From Flammula alnicola (taxonomy: Eukaryota > Basidiomycota > Agaricomycetes > Agaricales > Strophariaceae): a stretch of 64,000 nucleotides of DNA. The DNA is taken from contig JADNRV010000176.1 of the NCBI GenBank assembly GCA_015499995.1, forward strand, positions 42,908-106,907. Direction: 5' to 3'. Below, in pieces: positions 56,432-64,000 of this stretch (positions within the stretch are counted from its first letter, which is position 1; the number at the start of each line of letters is the position of its first letter). The translations under genes and the position numbers were made by a program. The notes under the pieces are model-generated. The model was not told the origin of the DNA, did no database searches, and saw nothing but the letters and a program-made list of their open reading frames with translations.

Positions 56432-58439
56432 CCTCGCGTTGGTGTCGTAAAAGCCTTTATTAGCGATCCCAATCCAGGGTATTTATGAAGGTCGCTTCAG
56501 GGTGGAAGATTTTCGAGAACGGCCATAGACGCAATTCATGTGGATACAGCCTGCAATGGGAAACGTGCGCGCTCTGTATCCTCGTTTTCTCCGATAGCCA
56601 CTCAGGGAGACGAAAAATGACGATAGCCAATGTCATTCCACTTTGTCAACTGACCGCGGCGTACGCAGAGGCGTCGAATTCCGAATTTCAAAATGAATCA
56701 AACGACGTCTCCGCGGTATTTCCAGGAAAGCAGCAACAGCACACCCATGACAGTGCACGACACCTCTGTCAGTCAGAAAGATCAGCAGGTACTGACTGGC
56801 GTGGAATTGAATGTCGAGCGCGGTGGGAAATTGGTAGGTGAAAATGACGGGTCAGCGCATCAGAGGTTTGACCGACAGCCTTGGACATAGTGGGTGTATG
56901 ACAGGATGTCGATAATGAGTCTGGATTGATTGCCAATGCGCGACATTCGGCAGAGGCGGTACGCTCCGTTAATCCTCCGCACACGAGGTTTGATTCCGAG
57001 ATATTTCTCAACGAGGTTACCGGATGCAGGCGGGATGGCAGCATGATGAGATTACAATACACCCACTGGCCGTGGCCGTAATGCACCGTCGAACGTGGTC
57101 AAGGTGAAGTAACCTCAGCGCCTGGTAACTGCCATGGCAGGGTGAGAGAAACTCAGAAAGTGGGCCCGACCATCGTCGGGTTTATACACCATAGTGCTGG
57201 GTTGTTATCTGCCCGGCAAACTCCGAAACGTCGATTTTCGACTGTTCTTTCAAGCTCAAAAGTCCAGAACTTGTACTCTCCCCATATAATCGGACAGGCG
57301 TGTAGCCATACATACATTGAATAGAAACTGTCTACTAACAATTTGAGAAAGTCGAAAGACGCGGGCTGGAAAAATCGAAATGTCAGATGCCCGGGCAATG
57401 GCAGATAACATGCTGCGCTCGGACCCATGATCTGCCATGTTATCTGCCACGTCACGTGATTGCCTCCAATGCGCATTGCGCTCGCGCTCGCGTCTCTAAT
57501 TTTAACGCTTGCCGCTCTGCTCCTCCGAAGCCTTTCTTGGCATTGTAAATATCCTCGCCCTCTTATTTGTCTCATCATGACCACCAGTACTTTCCCATTG
57601 TCTCTTTCTTACATGAATAAGTATGTAGATTATGTGCACATAAAGTAGCCTTCAAGCTCAACTTCTAGGTAGTTTATTCAATGATACTTATATTATAATA
57701 TTCAATCAGTAGCTATAGAAAAGATCTGAAGATATGAAAAGAAGAATCAGACCTCATGCAGAAAAATCAGAGCAAGGTGTGGGCTCAGAGCATCAAAAGT
57801 CAGCTTGAATGTTGGCAAAAAAAATCAAAGCATTGGGAAGCCAAAGTCAAAATAGATGCGGCCTCATTACCTACAATTTTTAGTTATAGTCTATTTTATT
57901 AATTTATGATTTTTGGCTGAACTCAGGCAATATGCGATGCGGCGAAGATTTGCGAGGGGTCGCGCGCTACGCGCGCGGAAGTCCGGGCCATATTGCTTAC
58001 AAATCTCCTCTTTCCCGCCTGTTTTTGGGACTTTTTCTTCTTTGGGAATCCAGTACTTTGGTGGGAAAACCCATCGTCGGACGCTTTATCACACATTACG
58101 TAATTGGACACTGTAGGCATACATGCACAAATAAATCGCCATTTCTCCGGCGCAAGTTCTCTTCGAACTCTGAGTTCACTGTTCTATCTTCAGGCCTCAG
58201 GTATGTTGTGTGTATTCGGTGTTTGCTAAACGGTCTAATGTGGCCCATTCCATCTAGTGATTCCCGTGAATTCTAACCGTTATTGACCATCTCCGAGTCA
58301 CTCTCATTCGCAAACAACAATTCAGCGCGGTGTTCCGAGCTCTTAACTAGAGAGAAAAGGTATTTAGTGGGGTGGTCCGCAGGTATATCCTGTAATTCTA
58401 TTAACATTAATGATTTTTCCGCCCACAGGTTTAAAAAAT
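56432..58439. other. Divergent intergenic region, CFEM and F-box pseudogene
   Basis: 2 kb without a supported gene. Three GTTATCTGCC-type motifs (near 57205, 57398 inverted, 57436) may be traces of an old mobile element, but no boundaries were found. Confidence 0.4.
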
Positions 58440-60158
58440 ATGGATTCTTCACCTTTTTCGTCGCGGATCGGCACCAATTACTCACCAACGGACGAAGAGT
58501 TGGTGCAGATCAGAAATCTCTTGCCGAGCCTGCCGCTAAACTCGCCACCCTTCAGAAAGATATGGACCGAATTCAGGATATTTATAAGGACCTCGCCAGA
58601 CAGCATGAAGCACTATCCCGTGATATCGAAGGACATCGGGCCATTGCTAACTTCGCCCATAAGACGCCTCCTGTTTATATCATCCAGGAAATATTCACTC
58701 GCTGCCTCCCAACGGAGCACATCCTATGATGAGCCGCCACGAGTCTCCAGTTCTGCTCGCGCGCATTTGCAGTGGCTGGCGGCACATAGCCCTGTCGACA
58801 CCACTCTTTGGGCCTCGATCTATATTGTTATTCCCTCTGGCGTGACACTCGGAGTCTATCCTTCAAGTGAGGCCTGGGATGATTGGATGGCTTCAAGTCT
58901 TGACGTGGTCCACAAGCGCACAGCAGGCGTTAAAGAGTGGTTGGGAAGATCCGGCGGGTGTCCACTCGATATCACCATTTACGACAGACACAAAGTCGTC
59001 AGACCCGTTTCCATCTTTACGATAGTTCATTGATGCTATTATCGGCCTTTCGCGTCGGTGGAGAAAGGCGACATTCAATTTGCCGGTCTGCGCACCTAAG
59101 GCGTGTCATCGAATTGGCGGAGTCTGATGTCCCGTTACTCCAGTCATTGACCATCCGCGGCCCTCATGCCGACAATGAATATTTCGGTGGACTACTTCCT
59201 GCTTCCACTTTCTGGATGGATAGCAAAATTATCAGAGCCCCGTGTCTCCACGATTTTTCTTTCAGCAAATCACCGAGGACCCTGCAAAGCTCCCTCTCAA
59301 ATGGTCTCAAATGACCAGTATCTCGTTGTCTGATGTCGGTTGGGGTTCGCAGGCGAACATGACGCTATCGAAGATTGCTTGGCTTCTACATCATGTCCGC
59401 AACTCGTTAGCTGCCATCTAGACGTCACGTCGGTTGCTTGGGAGATTGAAACACATTCCGGAAAGACACTCATACGACTACCACATCTTAGGCGGCTGTG
59501 TATCCACAGCGCAGAACCGATCTATCTTCATTTTTCGAGTCACTAGAGGTCCCTTCTCTCCAGCATCTCAAGTTTCACACCTGTAGGTATGGACCCACCG
59601 CGGCCCTTCTTTCCCTACTTCCGCGAACAGGAACGATACGAAGTTTGGATATTGATCCACATTTCCTTCAAGGAAGATTTCCTTCGATGTCTCCAACATT
59701 GCCCTCGTTTAACAAGTGTTACGATCCAAACAAGCTATCACATTGATGACCATATTTCGATCAACCGACCACCTCATGAACCACCCAGATACTCGATGAT
59801 AACTTCTTAAACCTTTTGACCACACCAGACGACCACGGAATATTCTTGCCCCATATCTTGAGGAGCTGGAATGCTATAAAGATGCTTTCTCTCAGATACG
59901 GGTCTTCTGGAGTTCATTAAGGCCAAAAACTCCTGCATGATAGGCGTCGCAAGGCTCAAAAGAATATCAGTCGCATTCGAACGGACGCAAATGACCCCAA
60001 TGGTAGAAGAAATTGTTTCGTTACTGAAAGGTGGTCTGCAGGTTCGGATATCATATGACCCGCGCATCTCGACCGTTCCGTCATTCCCCGTATCCTACGG
60101 TCTTTCTGACACCTTCATCGACGCCATGTTTCACTCCGAGAGAGACCCATCGTTCTAA
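58440..60158 (+). pseudogene. F-box protein (family A) pseudogene
   Basis: Clear paralogue of 4040-5800, spread over all three frames. It starts MDSSPFSSRIGTNYSPTDEE (intact copy MDPSPFASRIGTNYAATDEE). At about 58525 it shifts frame into AAKLATLQKDMDRIQ and the F-box (YIIQEIFTRCLPTEH). Near 58728 it shifts to MSRHESPVLLARICSGWR, then near 58805 back to TTLWASIYIVIP and KEWLGRSGGCPLDITIYDR. Further shifts occur beyond 59000 (VPLLQSLTIRG, LQHLKFHT, LDIDPHFL). At least five frameshifts and several stops exclude a functional product; no set of plausible introns removes them. The end near 60158 is approximate. Confidence 0.88.
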
Positions 60159-60839
60159 CTGTCTGCTGCGGTTCATCGTCTTTGAATCAGTTTCCCCAGT
60201 ATCTTGCTTCAACTTTTCTCAATATCACAGCCACGGCGTTCCTTAAAGGCGGGATCAACGTTGTCACCATTTCTAAACTACTCACTCCTTGAGCGAGAAA
60301 CCGATCGCTCGATATAGTTTCAACCTCCACCCAATTTCCAGACACGACTCTTATCTGAAGCACCGTGGAAACAAGCCACTCCGACAAGAGGTTGGGAACA
60401 CGCTATACGACTTTGCATAGTTCAATATTAGGTGGAGAAACCATACCAATTTTCCGAGGTCGGTTCTCTAGGCTTTACATAAGTATGGCACTGCGCTGTC
60501 CTCGAGATTCCCTGGTCGTTTTATCGTACTGATGTTGCAAGAAGTTGCTTCCAGGCTGTGCCACCGCTGTCAACGAGTGATCTAAAATTATTCAAAACTC
60601 TGATACGTGATCTAACTGTGAAACTTGATGAGATTCCTTCCATTCGTCAATTTCTTTCACTCTCGCCATAGCATCCATCAACTTTAAGGCTTCCGATGAG
60701 AAGGGGCTGTTCAGAATGAAGTCCACGTGTCGGATATTTCGTTGTTTCGTTCGGCGTCTTTGTCGGTTCTTTAAACTTCTTTTGACACGGCCACCACCTC
60801 ACATCACTATTATCTTAGTCCATATTCTAGATATCTTGC
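60159..60839. other. Intergenic
   Basis: No gene seen between the F-box pseudogene and the TPR/CCCH gene. Confidence 0.4.
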
Positions 60840-62596
60840 ATGGCTCAACCGAAGCTACAGTGTCTAAATCGGAGGAAGGAAGGACTATTCTTCCAGGGAA
60901 ACCAACCCTATCACCATACCCGTCGTCGTTAACGAATCAGAACCCTCCAGTGGGGCCACTGCCTCGTCAGAAGTGAAAGAGGCTGGCGGATCTGGGGGTA
61001 GACGAATCTCTTGCGACGACACCGGCTGCGTCTGTGAATGTCGTCCTCTCGCAACCGAAGACCACGGAGGAGCTCATTGCGGCTCGCGCTCTGAAACGCG
61101 CTGCAAGAAATCTGCAATTCGCGAAAAAGCCGAGGGACATAAGCGGACGGTATGTCTCCAAGTGTATTTATGTTGAAATTTGTTTCATGGTATGCCATAG
61201 GGAGACATACTCTTCGAAGCCAACAAATACAAGGCCGCGTACCCACATTATCTGGAGGCTATTCAACTGTGGGGGTCCAATCCTGCCTATTTCATCAGCC
61301 TGGCTGGCGCCTACCGCAAGCTCCAATGGTGCATTTCAGTCTTTTCTTTTTGTGTGTTCAACAACGTTGACTTGTTTGCAGGTACGAAGAGGCGGCACAC
61401 GCAGCCACGCGAGCACTGACACTGGATCCCAAAAACTCGGAGGCGCGATATGTGCGAGGAGTGGCACGGATGGAACAGCGCCTCCTCAAACCGGCCCGAC
61501 TCGACTTTGAAACTGTGCTTGAACACGACCCGTCCCACTTGCGAGCGCGTGCGGCTCTTACAGAAGTGTCGCACTTCATCGCAACAAGCGGGCAACTCGG
61601 CACGCACGAGCTTGGGCCGAATCCTATCGAGGAGCTGGTGAAAGATGTTGACTTTGGGTTCCCACACTATGAGCAGGACGCGCTCGAGATCGCCTCCGTG
61701 TCGGACTCGAGTGACTGTAACCACGTCGGGAACGGCGTGCAATGCCGGTTCTATAACCACGAAGGCTGTGCGAGGGGCACTGCCTGTCTATTTTCGCACG
61801 CGCCTGACGAAAAGAGCGTTCGTGATGAGCTGTATGTCCATTCTCTGTTCGCTTTAAGATGGTCTACTGATATCTATCTAACCAGCGGCCGAAATGTGTG
61901 CATCTACCACCTTCTTGACTCGTGCAAATTCGGAGCGAGCAAATGTATCTACTCGCACTCGAAAGAGGCGCTTCCCAAGAGTGGCTGGTGGGCGAGTCCT
62001 GAGCAGATCGCCAAAGTCAAGTCCGTGATCGAGGTGGCAGAGCAGAAGGCACGCGAGCAGAGGCACCTCGAGTCTGAACGGTGGAAGGCTCACATAAAGC
62101 GCTGAAAGCAGGGAAAGCAGCCGAAATCTGCCGGAGTTAAAAGCGCTGAGAAGAAGGGAGGAGAGGAGAAGGATGCGGGCAAGCAGGAGGTGGAGGGCAG
62201 GAACGCAAAGGAAGTGTCGGCAGCAGATACCGGAATAGAGAAGAAGGCGGAGGGCGAGAAGATAACGAGCGGCAAGGCGAGCGTGCAGAAGAAGAAACCC
62301 GAGGGCCAGAAACGCAAGCCTCAAGCAGGCAGGAGAAAGAAATCCTTTGCAGCTGCTGTTCCTGCGAAAGCTGCTGGCGCCCCGGTCGCTCCCACTGACT
62401 CCCGAGGCTGAAAAAGAGCGCTACCGTAGCTGATCCTGCGACCACCACTCCAGGCTTTACCGACTACCAGCTAAACGTCCCGCCTGCGGACGTCAAGCCT
62501 CTTGTTCAGGTGCGCCTATTGTCCCTTCCGGCCTTCGAGAAGTATTGATGATTTTTTTTTGCATTACAGGATGCTCCTGTTGCACTCTCCTATTAA
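60840..62596 (+). pseudogene. TPR and CCCH zinc-finger gene, probably decayed
   Basis: The central part is well preserved: TPR-like helices (ILFEANKYKAAYPHYLEAIQLWG, YEEAAHAATRALTLDPKNSEARYVRGVARM, LDFETVLEHDPSHLRARAAL) and two CCCH fingers (CRFYNHEGCARGTACLFSH and CIYHLLDSCKFGASKCIYSH), with introns at about 61379, 61833-61885 and others. Around this core the frame is broken. The start MAQP and the acidic N-terminus lie in three frames with shifts near 60852, 60895 and 60991. The intron before GDILFEANKY does not keep phase. After KAHIKR an in-frame TGA (62103-62105) is followed by about 100 open, Lys/Glu/Ala-rich codons to a second TGA (62409-62411). A shorter protein from a later start could still be made. 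Such TPR-CCCH proteins are presumably RNA-associated. Confidence 0.65.
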
Positions 62597-63402
62597 ACGT
62601 ATAGACTAGGCTAACGTCTCAAGCTCAAATGCTCATTGGTACCCGACACCATCATCGTCCTATTTCTTGGAACCTACGTATCTATTCAATGTTCTGTTTT
62701 GTTGCTTCCATATTTATATTTCTCCATTTTTTGGTCCTTTTATTCTGTTGTCTTGACTCCGTGTAGTTGACTCCGTGTAGATACTTGGTAGAATACTGCT
62801 CTCGATGCTACATGCACATTGCTATATTAGTAGTGGCCGTCTATCTTTCACTATACCCACATTATCCCACTTTTCGGAACATGCCTCATGTGCATACGAG
62901 CACCGCCCCTTTTTTTTTTTTTTTTTTTTTGGAATCCCGTTTATAGTCATTTTCGGGGCGAACCCCATGTAGACTACTCACAGCCGGCCTGTACCTAATG
63001 TAGATAGACAACCCCCAGCTACCCCAACCCATGTAGGCGGCAACTTAATCCCCCTTTCCGAACCTTACGGCCGGTCTGCAGAAGGAGTCGGCCAATGAAG
63101 CTATCTACCCCGGGCGCACTCCTGCGCTATATATGAGTAAATAACAGTTACTACTTTAAGCGAGAGTAATGCGTAGCAAATGCTTTTCTCTGATCTTCTT
63201 TTCCTTCATATCACTTCTAAGTTCTCTGTGGTTAGACTATGTGAGGCGCGCGCTTTTCAGTGTGGTCATAATGTGCACCGGTAAGGAAGGTTCGACTCTC
63301 GAGTCATCTTGCGTAGTCCAAAAATAGACGTATATAGGTCCACATTGACATGTGTATTGGCACACGCAACCATCATTCGTTTCTTGACTTGTAATATCGA
63401 CC
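62597..63402. other. Intergenic with poly-T tract
   Basis: About 800 bp. A 21-nt T run lies at 62910-62930, followed by a region with repeated CCATGTAG motifs. No gene seen; contains the promoter of the methyltransferase gene. Confidence 0.45.
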
Positions 63403-64000
63403 ATGAAATTGTCCAACGCGCTCAGTTTCCCCTCAGGTGTCTGGTTTGGACTTACAGTGGCATTGATGCCGACTCTCAGAGCCATCATGGCCAGCCCAAC
63501 TCTTTTATTTAAACCTCGTGCTCTGTCTCGTGTATATATGGCTAATCTCTGGCCGATTTACGCAGACGGCATGGACGAAAACGCGAAAGACACGAAAAGC
63601 GCCTTGATCACACCCCATGCGTACGGGTCGTGCTCGATATTGGTGCAGGTGAGGATTTACTTCATATCGTCTCCAAAAACAATTATTGAAGAAAATGACA
63701 GGCCATGGACATACCGTGCGATACCTCGACGCCGACCGCGTCTCGCGATATATAGCCCTCGAGCCCAATGCCCTTATGCATCCGCAAATCCGGGCCCAGG
63801 CAAACGCAGCAGGATTCCACGAAGCGGATGGCACTCTGGTCATCCTCGCGTGCGGTGCAGAGGACACCAAATCCATCATCTCTGCACTCGCCCTCGCGCT
63901 CCCGACGTCTGAATCATCGACTCTCCCGTCCGTGGACACGCTTGTGTCGGCCCTAGCACTATGCACAGTCCCTGAGCCTCAGCGGGACCATCTCCAATCT
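63403..64000 (+). pseudogene. SAM-dependent methyltransferase, frameshifted and cut by window edge
   Basis: Class I methyltransferase of the METTL7-like fungal type. It starts MKLSNALSFPSG with a hydrophobic N-terminal segment, then WPIYADGMDENAKDTKSALITPHAYG. The SAM motif I (VVLDIGAG|HGHTVRYLD, with an intron near 63651-63702) is in a different frame: the sequence TACGGGTCGTGCTCG lacks one base between HAYG and VVLDIG. Downstream, RVSRYIALEPNALMHPQIRAQA (acidic-loop motif II), GTLVILACGAED and VDTLVSALALCTVPEP are intact and run off the end. One frameshift at about 63625 is unavoidable. It may be a young pseudogene or an assembly or sequencing error. Confidence 0.7.

Noticed and set aside
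57205..57446. Three GTTATCTGCC-type motifs, one inverted, suggesting a mobile element
   Set aside because: No consistent termini or target duplication could be defined.
62103..62105. Selenocysteine reading of the in-frame TGA
   Set aside because: Fungi of this group are generally regarded as lacking selenoproteins, and the 5' part of the gene shows independent frameshifts.
62910..62930. Poly-T run as sign of a retrocopy on the minus strand
   Set aside because: The neighbouring TPR/CCCH gene keeps introns and no intronless gene copy is adjacent.
1..64000. tRNA, rRNA and CRISPR features
   Set aside because: Looked for T-loop motifs and regular spaced repeats; nothing consistent with a tRNA cloverleaf or array was found by eye.

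Overview
The window looks like nuclear DNA of a mushroom-forming basidiomycete (Agaricomycetes). Genes are dense and on both strands, and almost all carry several 45-70 nt GT-AG introns. The gene content fits: expanded F-box proteins, a NACHT NLR with the usual agaricomycete P-loop region, CFEM secreted proteins, a fungal PARP-E2 fusion, and small non-autonomous DNA transposons with 8-bp target duplications. No rRNA, tRNA, CRISPR array or bacterial operon was seen. All exon structures were read by eye from splice signals and protein-family logic; there is no transcript evidence.

Layout. 0.8-2.9 kb: Kre2/Mnt1-type mannosyltransferase (+). 3.3-3.7: small mitochondrial-type protein (-). 4.0-11.2: three F-box genes and a truncated CFEM gene. 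13.2-15.1: single-pass membrane protein with a cell-wall-like ectodomain (-). 15.3-18.6: two copies of a ~370-bp dispersed repeat, the second fused to a 3'-truncated DUS3 copy. 19.1-21.2: MATE-like transporter (+). 21.8-22.4: hAT-type MITE. 22.9-23.7: P-loop GTPase (+). 24.1-27.1: NACHT gene (-) split by a 930-bp DNA element. 27.6-30.5: complete DUS3 (+). 31.2-33.0: F-box (+). 33.2-34.9: seven-TM protein (-). 35.9-36.5: ankyrin protein (-). 36.9-41.5: PARP-E2 fusion (-). 42.6-43.0: small protein (-). 45.4-47.5: TMEM184/OST-alpha-type membrane protein (+). 47.9-49.6 (-) and 52.1-53.6 (+): divergent pair of PLC-like phosphodiesterases. 54.0-54.8: Cys-rich two-TM protein (-). 55.7-56.4: double-CFEM protein (-). 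58.4-60.2: F-box pseudogene (+). 60.8-62.6: decayed TPR/CCCH gene (+). 63.4-end: SAM methyltransferase with a frameshift, running off the window (+).

Common theme. The region has been reshaped by duplication and decay. A divergent F-box/CFEM gene pair occurs at both ends in opposite orientation, with a different member broken in each copy. DUS3 is duplicated in part. A NACHT gene is interrupted by a transposon whose removal would restore the frame. Several housekeeping-type genes (PARP-E2, TMEM184, PLC-like) have very small exons of 5-24 nt that automated annotation is likely to miss.
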